Positions 17,829 to 28,459 are shown, numbered from the stretch's first letter. The stretch: 64,000 nucleotides of DNA from JBBIPA01 sp963820495 (GCA_963820495.1 CAWGAF010000002.1:1272720-1336719); one strand, 5' to 3'. Made by a program: numbers and translations. Notes: generated by a model from the sequence alone, not told the origin.

Positions 17829-20800
17829 ATGGCAAAGGTCAAGCTAATAGTTAATGGAAAAGAGTTTTTTGCCAATACTGGTCAAACTATCTTCGATGCA
17901 TGTAAAGAAAATGGTATCCCTATACCCACCCTATGTTCCACTAAACACCAGAGACAAACCAGCCCTTGCCTAGTTTCAGCCGTAGACGTCCAAGGAACCG
18001 GTATTGTAGCCGCCTGTTCTACTCCCGTAGCAGACGGCATGATCATCCAGACGGATAATGCCAAAACTAACCTTGCTCGCAAACAATGCCTGGAATCACT
18101 ATTGTCTGATCATTACGGGGATTGTATAGCACCCTGCCAGCTAACCTGTCCTGCTGGCCTTGATATTCCCGGGTACATAGCGCTGATCAAAAGAGGTGCT
18201 TATAGTGAAGCTGTAGAGCTTATTAAAGAAGCCCTGCCTCTGCCGGCTACCATAGGACGTATTTGTCCTCATCCTTGCGAGCAGGTTTGCCGAAGAAATA
18301 TTGTAGACCAGCCCATATCTATCTGCAGTTTAAAACGCTTTGCCGCTGACCAGGACCTATTCAGTAACAAAAGATTTACACCTGCAGTCAAACCTAATAG
18401 CGGCCTCAAAGTAGCCATTATCGGCTCTGGACCATCTGGCCTTTCCGCCGCCTATTATCTAGCCATAGAAGGACATGCTGTTACTATATTTGAAGCATTG
18501 CCCCAGCCCGGTGGTATGCTACGCTATGGTATACCCGCTTATCGCTTACCTAAAGACCTTCTCGATCAAGAAATCGCCACAATCACAGAATTAGGTGCAG
18601 TTATACAAACTAATCAGGCTCTGGGTAAAGATATTACCATAGATGGGCTTTTTAAGACTGGATTTAATGCCATTTTGCTGACTATTGGCGCTCACCAAAG
18701 CCAGAAAATGGATGTTGAAGGAGAAGACTTACCAGATGTTCTGCCCGGCACTGTATTTCTCCGTTCCGTTAGCCTTGGTGAGCAAATTAAACTTGGAGAC
18801 CAAGTTGCAGTTATCGGCGGTGGCAATACTGCTATAGATGCCGCTCGCACATCTCTTCGCCTGGGAGCCAAAGAGGTTACCATTGTTTATCGTCGATCCA
18901 GAGCTGAAATGCCAGCCAGCGAATGGGAAATCGAAGAGGCAGAAGAAGAAGGCGCCAAAATCCATTTTATGGCAGCGCCAGTCAGGATAATAGCAAAGAA
19001 TGGCAAGGTAAGCAATATCGAATGTATAAAAATGGCTTTGGGTGAGCCCGATGCCAGTGGACGTCCCCGACCAAAACCAATTCCAGGTTCAGAGTTTGTT
19101 ATTTCGGTTGATTCTGTTATCGCTGCCATCGGTCAACGCCCTGATATTTCACCATTAGCTGATGAAAGTAGCATAAGGACTGCAAGAGGTAATGTTATTG
19201 TAGTTGACTCTAATAGTTACATGACCGGAATAAAGGGTGTATTTGCCAGTGGTGACTGCATAACTGGAGCAGCTACCGCAGTCGAAGCAATTGCAGGAGG
19301 TAGAAAGGCCGCTGTAGCTATTGACCATTATCTGAAGGGCAAAAAACTACCAACAGCCCAAGAACTTTTCAACGTTAGCAAAGGTAAATTGAATGAAATT
19401 AATGTAGAGGAATTTTCCAGTATCGAACGACAACCCAGGCAAAAGATGCCAAAACTCACTCCCCAGGAAAGGACTAATACATTTAAAGAGATTGAATTTG
19501 GTCTCACTGAAGAAGCAGCAAAGTTAGAGACAGAGCGCTGCCTGGAATGCGGCTGCAAAGCTTCCTACTACTGTACTCTGCGTCAGCTAGCTGCCGAGTA
19601 TGAAGTACCAGCTTCTGCTACCAAGAAAAATAGATTCCATTATCCACTGGATAAATCTCACCCATTTATCGAAAGAGACCCCAACAAGTGCATAAGCTGT
19701 GGCCAATGCGCCCAGATATGCGAAGAAGTCATGGGTATCGGAGCTATCACCGTAGGTTATCGGGTCGGTGCTTATAAAGGATATGGCAGCTTGTTACCAG
19801 GGCCAACCTGTGTATCATGTGGCCAGTGTGTATCGGTTTGCCCTGTGGGAGCACTAGTCTCTAAGAATGGGCTGCGTCCAGCGCGTGAGGTTATTACCAC
19901 TTGCACCTACTGCGGCGTGGGCTGTAGCATTAGTTTAGGTGTCCGTGGTAGTATCATCGTCAATGCCAAAGGAGATATTTATAGCCCTGTCAATAAGGGG
20001 AGGCTTTGCGTCAAGGGTCGTTTTGGTTACGACTTCATCAATCACCCAGATCGGTTGACCTCACCGCTGATTAAGAAAAATGGTAGATTTATTGAAGCTA
20101 CCTGGGAAGAAGCATTAGACCTAGTTGCTAGTAAGTTGGCAGGTTACCAAGGGGACCAGTTCGCCTTTATTGCTTCGTCAAGGTGCACTAATGAGGAAAA
20201 TTATCTTGCTCAGAAATTCACCCGCGCTGTAATGGGAACCAATAACATCGACAACTGCGCACGCCTCTGACATGCACCAACAGTGGCCGGTCTGGCCACC
20301 AGTTTCGGCAGCGGAGCTATGACTAATCCGATAAATGACATCGGTAATGCTGCCTGTATATTTGTCATAGGGAGCAACACCACCGAGGCTCATCCAGTAC
20401 TTGCTCTGGAAATAATAAAAGCGGTGCATAATGGGGCAAAACTGATAGTGGCTGACCCCAGAAAAATCGACCTCTGCCGCCACGCTGACATCTGGTTAGG
20501 TCACCATCCCGGAAGTGACATCCCACTGCTTATGGGAATGATGAGAATAATACTGGATGAGGGACTGGCTGATACTACCTTTGTCATGGAATGCTGCGAG
20601 AATTTCGATAAATTTAGAGAATCGTTAAATAAATTCAATGTTGAAGACGTAGAAAGGATTACTGGCGTACCTGTTGATAAAATAGTTGAGGCAGCCCGGC
20701 TATATGCGACCTGCAAACCGGCCACAATTCTGTATTGTTTGGGCATCACTGAGCATACCCATGGCGTCGACAACGTACTGGCTACGGCCAATTTATCTAT

Positions 20801-21902
20801 GCTCACTAGCAATATCGGAAAACCTTCATCAGGTGTAAATCCACTGAGAGGACAAAATAATGTCCAAGGGGCTTGCGATATGGGCTCTCTACCTAATGTC
20901 TATCCTGCATACCAGAGAGTCGATAATCCGGAAGTCCAGAGCAAATTTGAGTCTGCCTGGGGATGCAAATTAAACACTAAACCAGGTATAACACTAACTG
21001 AGATGTATACCTCTGCCGAAAAAGGTCATGTCAAAGCTTTCTACCTGATGGGTGAGAATCCTGTTTTAAGCGATGCCGACGTACATCATATCAAGAAGGC
21101 ATTAAGCAAGCTCGAGTTCCTGATTGTCCAGGATATTTTCCTCACTGAGACCGCTCAGCTAGCTCATGTAGTTCTCCCTGCAAGCAGTTTTGCAGAAAAA
21201 GATGGCACTTTTACCAATACCGAGCGAAGAGTACAGCGAGTTAGGAGAGCTATTGAACCAGTAGGCAATTCCAAACCTGACTGGTGGATCTTTTGCCAAA
21301 TTGCCCGAAAATTAGGAGCTAAAGGTTTCGATTTCGATAACCCATCTCAAATAATGGAGGAAATAGCCAGCTTGACTCCTAGCTATGGTGGTATAAACTA
21401 CAATCGCTTAGAAACCTGTGGCATACACTGGCCCTGCCCCACCGAAGACCATCCCGGGACTCCCATATTACATATGACCAGATTTGCTTGCGGTCTGGGC
21501 AGATTCATGCCGCTGGCATACAGACCCTCTGCAGAATTACCAGACAAGGATTATCCGCTAATCCTCACTACTGGACGTAGTCTTTATCACTACCACACTG
21601 GCACAATGACCAGAAAAGTGACAGGACTTAATGCCATCGAACCAGAGGGAGTGGTCGAGATAAACCCGGCTGATGCTTCTTCCTTAAAGATTGCCCATGG
21701 TGATAAAGTAAAAGTGATTTCGCGCCGCGGAGAAGTAATAACCAAGGCGAAATTGACTGAGCGGTCCCCGGCTGGAGTAGTATATATGACTTTCCATTTT
21801 GCCGAGAGTGTTACTAATATTTTGACTAATCCAGCGCTAGATCCTGTTAGTAAAACACCAGAGTTTAAAGTTTGCGCCGTACGAATCGAGAGGGCTGAAT
21901 AA
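17829..21902 (+). CDS. fdhA: selenocysteine formate dehydrogenase with built-in GltD-type flavoprotein module
   Basis: One 1357-residue frame read through an in-frame TGA at 20268-20270 as selenocysteine 814. Domains: 2Fe-2S-like domain (1-80; the third ligand Cys is Ser50), GltD-type Fe-S linker and FAD/NAD(P) module (about 95-505; GSGPSGLSAAYYL, VIGGGNTAIDAA, YRRSRAEMP), CxxC cluster (ERCLECGCK), two-cluster ferredoxin (CISCGQCAQIC, CVSCGQCVSVCP), then the FdhA core with [4Fe-4S] Cys692/695/699/727 and the active site NCARLUHAPTVAGL. Both halves lie in the same frame and the TGA falls exactly where FdhH has Sec. The enzyme would interconvert formate and CO2, with electrons to NAD(P) through its own flavin domain or via the NuoEF partners. 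The start is ATG at 17829. Confidence 0.93.
20268..20312 (+). promoter_or_regulatory. bacterial SECIS element after the Sec UGA
   Basis: The UGA at 20268-20270 is followed after 18 bases by the loop GGTCT (20289-20293), closed by the perfect stem GTGGCC/GGCCAC (20283-20288 and 20294-20299). The GGUCU apical loop and the 18-base spacing are the same as in the E. coli fdhF SECIS, which is bound by SelB. This strongly supports recoding rather than termination. Confidence 0.92.
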
Positions 21903-21904
21903 AT

Positions 21905-24100
21905 ATGAATGAACTCGCAATAACTATAGATGGACAGCAAGCAGTGGCAAAAGACAATGTTTCCATTTTCGAGGCCGCTGCAAAAGCAGGTATATATATC
22001 CCAAGCCTCTGCTTTCACCCGGATTTGGCGTCCACAGGGGAATGTGGGTTGTGCCTGGTGAAAGTTGAAGGCAAAGCAGATTTGGTAATTTCATGTACTA
22101 CACCTGTAACAGAAAATATGGTAGTTTACACCAACACTTCAGAAATTCGGCAGAAACAACGTGAAGCTCTAAAGAAGATTCTAGCTGAACATCCAAGTGC
22201 TTGCCTCACTTGCTGGCGTAAAGAGCGTTGCAAGCCTTTTGATATCTGTCTGCGAAATATATCAGTCACCGAACGTTGCGTCACTTGTCCTAAAAACGGA
22301 CACTGTGAGTTACAAAAAGTAGTGGATTATCTGGAGCTTGAACCCATAGAAATCCCCTATGAATACAGGGGCCTTCCAGTCAACAGGGACAATCCGTTTT
22401 TCGACCTGGACTACAACCTATGCATCGCCTGTGGACGGTGTGTAAGAGCTTGCCGAGATTTTAGAGGTATAAAAGCATTAGATTTCATTGAATTAAATGG
22501 GCACAAAGTAGCTGGCCCAACTAAAGGTGACCACAAGGAATCAGGATGCAAATTCTGTTTTACCTGCGTTGAAGTCTGCCCCACTGGAGCACTGGTAGAC
22601 ATAGAAGCAAGATATCACGCTATACCGGAATGGGAGGGGTATGTTGTACCATGCCGCCAAGCCTGCCCAGCTCACATAGATATACCACGCTATGTATATC
22701 TCATTGCCCAGGGAAAATATAGTGAAGCCCTGGCGGTAATTCGAGAAAAGGTACCATTCCCTGGTGCCTTGGGACGTGTTTGCATACACCCATGTGAACA
22801 GGCATGCCGTAGAGGTGAATTAAATAAAGATGAGCCAATCTGCATAAAATTCCTCAAGCGCTACGCCTCTGACTATGACAACGGATTATGGAAACGGAAC
22901 TCTAAGAAAGCACCAGCGACAGGCAAGCGAGTAGCCGTGGTTGGTTCGGGTCCAGCGGGGCTTACTGCAGCCTTTTATCTGGCTAAAAAGGGGCATTCTG
23001 TGACAGTTTTTGAAGCACTGCCTCAAACCGGTGGTATGATGCGAGTAGGTATTCCCGCCTATCGCCTACCACGGAATATCCTGGATGCTGAAGTTAAAGA
23101 AATTGAAAATGTAGGCGCCGAGATAAAAACCAACGCACGAATCGAGTCTTTAGACGACCTTTTCAAACAAGGTTTTGATGCCATATTCATCGGTATAGGT
23201 GCCCATAAAGGTACCAAGGCGGGTGTTAAGGGCGAAGATAGTCCCGGAGTGATAGACGGCGTCGATTTCTTACGTACGGTAAGCTTAGGACAAGAGGTAA
23301 ACATAGGTAAAGAAATAGCAGTAATCGGTGGTGGCAACGCTGCTATAGACTGCGCCCGTGTTGCACTCCGTATCGGTGCTAAAAAGGTGACTATGGTTTA
23401 CCGGCGTACCAGGGCGGAAATGCCTGCCGCTCCTGAAGAAGTTGTCGAAGCATTGCATGAAGGAGTCGAGATTATTTTCCTAGCTGCACCCAATGAAATA
23501 CGAGTCAGAAATGATGGACATCTTGAATTGGAATGCACGCGAATGAAATTGGGTGAACCAGATTCCAGTGGTAGAAGGCGACCAGTTCCTATCAAAGAAA
23601 GTGAATTCGTTATGGGATTCGATAATATTATCTCCAGCATAGGACAGGCTGCTGACATTCCATCCAAATTCGAGGTGGAGATTGGTAGAGGCAATGTTAT
23701 CAAGGTGAACGATGAAACACTTGCTACCACTCGTAAAGGGGTGTTTGCTGGTGGTGACATCGTTACTGGCCCAGCATCAGTCATCGGAGCCATTGCCCAG
23801 GGCAGACAGGCAGCCAGTTCCATTGACAAGTATTTAGGTGGCAACGGAATTATCGATGAGACTCTAGTCGCCGCAGAAAAACCCGACCCAGTATTTGGGC
23901 AAGATACTGATTTCGCCAACTGGAAACAGGCAAAAATGCCTTGTGTTGACAACAGCAAACGCTTGTCCGGTTTTACAGAGGTAGAACTTGGTTACGATGA
24001 ACCAATAGCCCTAAAGGAAGCGAAGCGCTGCTTTAGATGTGACATGAGACTTCGGATTTCAGCGCCGGTACTGCCACCTGTGAAAGTTAAAACTAAATAG
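21905..24100 (+). CDS. NuoG-type Fe-S / GltD-type flavoprotein fusion
   Basis: A 731-residue fusion that begins 3 bases after fdhA. Residues 1-80 are a complete [2Fe-2S] domain (PSLCFHPDL, GECGLCLVKV, SCTTPV). A Cys-rich His-cluster-like region (CLTCWRKERCKPFDIC, CVTCPKNGHCEL) and two [4Fe-4S] motifs (CIACGRCVRACRDF, CKFCFTCVEVCPTGAL) follow up to about residue 220. From about 250 on it is a GltD-type FAD/NAD(P)H oxidoreductase (CRQACPAHIDIPRY, VVGSGPAGLTAAFYL, VIGGGNAAIDCAR, YRRTRAEMPA, GGDIVTGPASVI). It could pass electrons between NADPH and the formate dehydrogenase complex. The same GltD module occurs in fdhA and nfnB, so this operon holds three copies. The exact redox partners are inference. 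Confidence 0.88.
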   Translation: MNELAITIDGQQAVAKDNVSIFEAAAKAGIYIPSLCFHPDLASTGECGLCLVKVEGKADLVISCTTPVTENMVVYTNTSEIRQKQREALKKILAEHPSACLTCWRKERCKPFDICLRNISVTERCVTCPKNGHCELQKVVDYLELEPIEIPYEYRGLPVNRDNPFFDLDYNLCIACGRCVRACRDFRGIKALDFIELNGHKVAGPTKGDHKESGCKFCFTCVEVCPTGALVDIEARYHAIPEWEGYVVPCRQACPAHIDIPRYVYLIAQGKYSEALAVIREKVPFPGALGRVCIHPCEQACRRGELNKDEPICIKFLKRYASDYDNGLWKRNSKKAPATGKRVAVVGSGPAGLTAAFYLAKKGHSVTVFEALPQTGGMMRVGIPAYRLPRNILDAEVKEIENVGAEIKTNARIESLDDLFKQGFDAIFIGIGAHKGTKAGVKGEDSPGVIDGVDFLRTVSLGQEVNIGKEIAVIGGGNAAIDCARVALRIGAKKVTMVYRRTRAEMPAAPEEVVEALHEGVEIIFLAAPNEIRVRNDGHLELECTRMKLGEPDSSGRRRPVPIKESEFVMGFDNIISSIGQAADIPSKFEVEIGRGNVIKVNDETLATTRKGVFAGGDIVTGPASVIGAIAQGRQAASSIDKYLGGNGIIDETLVAAEKPDPVFGQDTDFANWKQAKMPCVDNSKRLSGFTEVELGYDEPIALKEAKRCFRCDMRLRISAPVLPPVKVKTK

Positions 24101-24113
24101 CTTGGAGGCAATT

Positions 24114-24953
24114 GTGTATAAAATCCTGACTAAAGAAAAGTTAAGCCCAGTCATCGATTATATGAAAATTGAGGCACCTGCCATAGCTAAAAAAGCTAAG
24201 GCAGGCCAATTTGTTGTTATCCGCGTTGATGAGAAGGGCGAGCGTATTCCACTGACATTAGCTGACTGGGATACTAAAGAGGGTACTATTAGCCTTGTGG
24301 CTATGCAAGTGGGTACTTCTACCTATAAGCTTAATAATCTCAAAACTGGTGACCACATATTGAATTTGGTCGGCCCCTTGGGATTACCATCGGAAATAGA
24401 AAATTTCGGTACTGTGATTTGTGTTGGCGGAGGTGTTGGCGTAGCACCCGTATATCCCATAGCCAAGGCTTTAAAACAAGCGGGGAATAAGGTCATTTCA
24501 ATCATGGGTGCCAGGAATAAAGATTTGCTTTTCTGGGAAGAGCGTTTACGAAGCGCCAGCGATGAACTGATAGTTACTACAGACGATGGCTCTTATGCTC
24601 GCAAGGGATTGGTTACCGAGCCTTTGAAAGAAGTACTCGAAAGAGACAACCAAATTAAACGGGTTATTGCCATTGGACCGGCTATTATGATGAAGTTTTG
24701 TTCTTTGACTACAAAACCGTTTGGAGTTTCTACCCTAGTCAGCCTTAATTCCATCATGGTCGACGGCACTGGTATGTGTGGCTGTTGTCGTGTCTCAGTA
24801 GATGATGCCACCAAGTTTGTTTGTGTCGATGGTCCCGAGTTCGATGCACATAAAGTTGACTGGGATCTCCTGCTCAAGCGTCAATTAATTTACTGCGATG
24901 AGGAAAAGCGCTCTCTGGACTTATGGAAATCGTGTCATTGCCACAGTTCTTAA
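24114..24953 (+). CDS. nfnA: ferredoxin:NADP oxidoreductase, alpha subunit
   Basis: A PyrK/FNR-type subunit with an N-terminal FAD-binding barrel (RIPLTLADWD, VAMQVGTSTY), an NAD-binding half (CVGGGVGVAPVYPIAKAL) and a C-terminal [2Fe-2S] site (GTGMCGCCRVSV, FVCVDGPEF). With the next gene it forms the NfnAB electron-bifurcating transhydrogenase (NADH + reduced ferredoxin with NADP). The GTG at 24114 is preferred, since GGAGG ends 5 bases before it; an in-frame TTG at 24102 overlaps that site. It is tightly spaced after the NuoG/GltD fusion, and the products probably share the pyridine nucleotide pools of the formate dehydrogenase. Confidence 0.88.
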   Translation: MYKILTKEKLSPVIDYMKIEAPAIAKKAKAGQFVVIRVDEKGERIPLTLADWDTKEGTISLVAMQVGTSTYKLNNLKTGDHILNLVGPLGLPSEIENFGTVICVGGGVGVAPVYPIAKALKQAGNKVISIMGARNKDLLFWEERLRSASDELIVTTDDGSYARKGLVTEPLKEVLERDNQIKRVIAIGPAIMMKFCSLTTKPFGVSTLVSLNSIMVDGTGMCGCCRVSVDDATKFVCVDGPEFDAHKVDWDLLLKRQLIYCDEEKRSLDLWKSCHCHSS

Positions 24954-24968
24954 ACTTGGAGGTTAAAA

Positions 24969-26384
24969 TTGGAAGAGAAACCAAAGCCTAAACTTAATTT
25001 AAATAGGGTATCTATGCCCCGACAAGAGCCCAAAGTCAGGGCAAAAAACTATAACGAAGTAGCCTTGGGATACACTGAAGCAATGGCTCTGGAAGAGGCA
25101 AGCCGCTGCATCCAATGTCCTAAGCGACCTTGCATTGAGGGTTGCCCAGTAAACGTTGATATCCCTGAGTTTATCAACGAGCTACGAAATAATAATATGC
25201 CTGAAGCGGTCAAAATACTTAAGAGCAAAAACAGCTTGCCAGGTATTTGCGGACGAGTCTGCCCACAGGAGACACAATGCGAAAGTATGTGCACGTTAGG
25301 CAAAAAAGAAGCACCTATAGCTATCGGCAGGTTGGAACGCTACGTTGCCGACTGGGAGCGAACTCATAGCTCAGGTAAGCCATCATCACCAGATATCGCA
25401 TCCCCAAGCGGCAAAAAATTAGCAGTAATTGGTTCAGGTCCAGCCGGTCTTACCTGTGCTGCTGATCTCGCTAAGATGGGGCATAAAGTGACTATTTTCG
25501 AAGCATTGCACGTTGCTGGTGGCGTCTTAATGTACGGTATTCCTGAGTTTAGGCTACCTAAGAGTATCGTCCAAACAGAAGTTAATTATGTCAAGTCATT
25601 AGGAGTTGAAATTAAACTTGACTCCGTGATGGGTAAACTAACTACGGTCGACGAATTGTTAACTAGCATCTATGATGCTGTTTTCCTGGGAACTGGGGCT
25701 GGGTTGCCCATGTTTCTGAATATACCTGGCGAGAATTTAAATGGTGTCTATTCAGCCAATGAGTTTCTGACCAGGGTTAACCTCATGAAAGCCTATCTCT
25801 TTCCTGACTACGATACCCCCATAAAAATTGGCAGAAAAGTTGCCGTTATTGGCGGTGGTAACGTAGCCATGGACTCAGCCCGCTGCGCCCTTAGACTTGG
25901 AGCTGACGAAGTTTACATTGTCTATCGTCGGTCACGAGCTGAGATGCCAGCGCGTCATGAAGAGGTAGAAAATGCTGAGGAAGAAGGAATTATTTTTAAG
26001 CTACTTACCAACCCTAAGCGCTTCATAGGCAATGATAAAGGCTGGGTGACAGCGATGGAATGTTACGAAATGGAACTTGGTGAACCAGATGCCAGCGGCA
26101 GACGCCGTCCTGTGATTAAGCCAAATAGTGAATTCACTATTGACATCGATGTAGCCGTAGTAGCGCTAGGCACTACCCCCAACCCCTTGATCCCATCAAC
26201 AACAAAGGGCTTAGAGACAACAAAACACGGCACTGTAGTAGCTGACGAAGCAACAGGCAAAACTGTTAAAGATAAGGTCTGGGCAGGTGGTGATGTGGTT
26301 ACCGGTGCAGCTACAGTTATCAGTGCTATGGGGGCTGGCAAACGTGCTGCTGGTTCAATAGACGCCTATTTAAGGGGTAAATAA
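24969..26384 (+). CDS. nfnB: NADPH-dependent flavoprotein, NfnB/GltD type
   Basis: A 471-residue GltD-family protein: N-terminal [4Fe-4S]-binding region (CIQCPKRPCIEGCPVNVDIP, GRVCPQETQCESMC), FAD motif (VIGSGPAGLTCAADLAKMGH), NADPH motif (VIGGGNVAMDSARCALRLGA, VYRRSRAEMPAR) and the C-terminal GGDVVTGAATVISAMGAGK. As NfnB it carries the bifurcating FAD. A free-standing glutamate synthase small subunit is the alternative, but the adjacent nfnA and absence of gltB support NfnB. The start is TTG at 24969 with GGAGG 6 bases upstream. It is the last gene of the operon. Confidence 0.88.
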   Translation: MEEKPKPKLNLNRVSMPRQEPKVRAKNYNEVALGYTEAMALEEASRCIQCPKRPCIEGCPVNVDIPEFINELRNNNMPEAVKILKSKNSLPGICGRVCPQETQCESMCTLGKKEAPIAIGRLERYVADWERTHSSGKPSSPDIASPSGKKLAVIGSGPAGLTCAADLAKMGHKVTIFEALHVAGGVLMYGIPEFRLPKSIVQTEVNYVKSLGVEIKLDSVMGKLTTVDELLTSIYDAVFLGTGAGLPMFLNIPGENLNGVYSANEFLTRVNLMKAYLFPDYDTPIKIGRKVAVIGGGNVAMDSARCALRLGADEVYIVYRRSRAEMPARHEEVENAEEEGIIFKLLTNPKRFIGNDKGWVTAMECYEMELGEPDASGRRRPVIKPNSEFTIDIDVAVVALGTTPNPLIPSTTKGLETTKHGTVVADEATGKTVKDKVWAGGDVVTGAATVISAMGAGKRAAGSIDAYLRGK

Positions 26385-26427
26385 AGCATATAACGAGATT
26401 ATTCTAAAACTCGTGAGAAAAGTCGTT

Positions 26428-27471
26428 TTAATATTTAATCCAATCGATATAGGTATACTCATCTTTTCCTGGCGGAACGCTTTGTAACCACTCCGGAAAC
26501 CAGGTATTTATTAGCAACTTCATAGAATCCTGAGGCAAACCTGAACTAAACTCCTGTAGAACTCCGCCGTCAACGAAAAAACTGACTTTCCCTGGATAAA
26601 AATCGATCCCATATTCATAAAAGTCAGCACAGGGATCAAACATTAGTGACTTCTTGACAGTGTTGGTTATAGCGCCCTTTACATACGAAGTAAATACAAT
26701 CTGCCAACCGTAATCATCATTGTATATCTCAATATCAATCTCATCACTCATTTCACCAGTATCCTGATAAAGAAAGAAACCTGTTATGGCACCTTTCACA
26801 CATGAAACCTTTAATCTTGTCCTGTATGCTCCATATTTGAAGTAATTCTTAGAACTGATTTCTCCACCATTTAAAGTGCCCGCTGGAATTTTGAGTCTAG
26901 CACATCCATCATTTATATCAATATTACCAGGGTCGATGTAACTCTTTTCCATAGTATGGTTGCTTTTCTTCCACAAGCCTGTGTTAAAATCATCAAATTG
27001 CTCGAAGTAGCGGAAAACTTGGAAGGAGTTCAGTTTCTCTTGATACGCCAACTGTATAGCATTTTCGCTTTCAGGAGCCTTATCCCAAACTGCCATTGCC
27101 AAACTATAGTCACCCGTTATGCATGAAGGCTGTAAAGGCACATTCCACGCCTTACTCTGTGTAGCTGATTCCTCGCCAACACCCAAGGTAACTGGATGAG
27201 AAGTTACATCATAGAATTGTTCCATTTTATCCCAAACACTGTATCCCACCCAGAAAGTCCACGGTTTTCCTCCCGTGTTCTTAAAACGTAAATAGGAAGT
27301 TACCTCATCATCTGGATAATAAATTCCAGAGGCAGCATCAAAATAGGTAATCTGTGCACCTACTGTTGGAATATAAGAATTACAACTGTTTCCACACAAG
27401 ATAACAAGCAATCCAACAGTTACTAAGAAAATGGCACCAGTTATTTTAGAGAGGTTAAGAGAGGTATTCAC
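26428..27471 (-). CDS. GH16-like glycoside hydrolase lipoprotein
   Basis: A 347-residue protein with an N-terminal export signal ending near GLLVILCGNSC (probable lipidation), a beta-sandwich region at about 35-150 resembling a carbohydrate- or adhesion-type domain, and a GH16 (laminarinase/lichenase) domain from about 160 to the end. The catalytic motif is visible as DEIDIEIY (E-x-D-x-E), with the following WQIVFTSY and DFYEYGIDFYPGKVSFFVDG strands typical of the fold. It should cleave or remodel a beta-glucan-like polymer outside the cell. It faces away from a deacetylase gene, with a glycosyltransferase beyond, suggesting an exopolysaccharide locus. Confidence 0.82.
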   Translation of the reverse strand: MNTSLNLSKITGAIFLVTVGLLVILCGNSCNSYIPTVGAQITYFDAASGIYYPDDEVTSYLRFKNTGGKPWTFWVGYSVWDKMEQFYDVTSHPVTLGVGEESATQSKAWNVPLQPSCITGDYSLAMAVWDKAPESENAIQLAYQEKLNSFQVFRYFEQFDDFNTGLWKKSNHTMEKSYIDPGNIDINDGCARLKIPAGTLNGGEISSKNYFKYGAYRTRLKVSCVKGAITGFFLYQDTGEMSDEIDIEIYNDDYGWQIVFTSYVKGAITNTVKKSLMFDPCADFYEYGIDFYPGKVSFFVDGGVLQEFSSGLPQDSMKLLINTWFPEWLQSVPPGKDEYTYIDWIKY

Positions 27472-27679
27472 TTTACAGTATTACTAGCATGTAATTCATC
27501 TTTAACAAGATGGTCAACACTTGCTGAGCTGGAATTTCTTATAGCATACTTTTAATATTGCATTCCTTAACCGAGCTTATACAAATAATAAATAATGGTT
27601 TACTTAACTCTCGATTTAGGTTATTATACAGCACTAGTCAAGCCAAAACATCAATATTGTCTGATTGAGTTCGTCAGAG

Positions 27680-28459
27680 GTGAGAAAGGTTAAGTTTCTG
27701 TTGGTTCTGGCCATCTTAATACTCGCTCTATGCTTAGTCAGTTGCAAAGAACCCGCAGTTTCCTCTACAAAAACACCACAAGTCATACCTGATAACGCAA
27801 AATTGGTCTGGATCTTTTTCGACGATTGCTTGCAAAACCAGTTTGACGTGGCTCTACCAATCTTGAATCAATACGGATTCAAAGCCACTTTCGGGGTAAT
27901 AACTGGCGATATCGGCGGAGGAGGCAAAGATATCTGGAAATATATGGACAAAAAAGAACTGAAAAAAATAGCCGAATCTGGTATGGACATTGCATCCCAT
28001 AGTAAGACCCACCCACATCTAATAGAAAACCTAACTGACCAGCAACTTCAAGAGGAGATTATTGATTCAAAGAAATACCTCGAGGAAATGGGATTCAAAG
28101 TTCGTACCTTTGTCTACCCTTACTATGAGTGGAATGATCAAGTAATTGCTTGCGTGAAGAAAGCCAATTATGTGTGTGCCAGGGGTGGTTGGCCCGAGGA
28201 GAAACCTTTTGACTTAAATCTGGCTAACTCAGATGCAAGGTACCACATTCCAAACTATCAAATTTTCGATCAGAACTTTGAAGTCTTCAAGTCCATCGTG
28301 AACCAGGCGAGTAGATACTCGGTAGTTGGTCTAACTTATCACTTTATTTCCGACACTGGTTCAAAAATGATGTTCACACCAGTGGCAAACTTTGCAGAGC
28401 AGATGCGCTATCTAAAAGAGGCTGGTTTTACTGTAATTATATTGCCTGATATCCTTTAG
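27680..28459 (+). CDS. polysaccharide deacetylase (CE4) lipoprotein
   Basis: A NodB/CE4-type deacetylase. A lipoprotein signal ends in LCLVSC. The catalytic and metal motifs are visible: FFDDC (motif 1, the usual TFDDG changed), SHSKTHPHL (motif 2, H-x3-H) and FVYPYYEWND (motif 3). Such enzymes remove acetyl groups from N-acetylglucosamine polymers, as PgaB does for PNAG. I favour the GTG at 27680 because the signal peptide then has a normal short basic start; a TTG at 27665 adds five residues. The stop overlaps the convergent glycosyltransferase stop by four bases. Confidence 0.82.
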   Translation: MRKVKFLLVLAILILALCLVSCKEPAVSSTKTPQVIPDNAKLVWIFFDDCLQNQFDVALPILNQYGFKATFGVITGDIGGGGKDIWKYMDKKELKKIAESGMDIASHSKTHPHLIENLTDQQLQEEIIDSKKYLEEMGFKVRTFVYPYYEWNDQVIACVKKANYVCARGGWPEEKPFDLNLANSDARYHIPNYQIFDQNFEVFKSIVNQASRYSVVGLTYHFISDTGSKMMFTPVANFAEQMRYLKEAGFTVIILPDIL

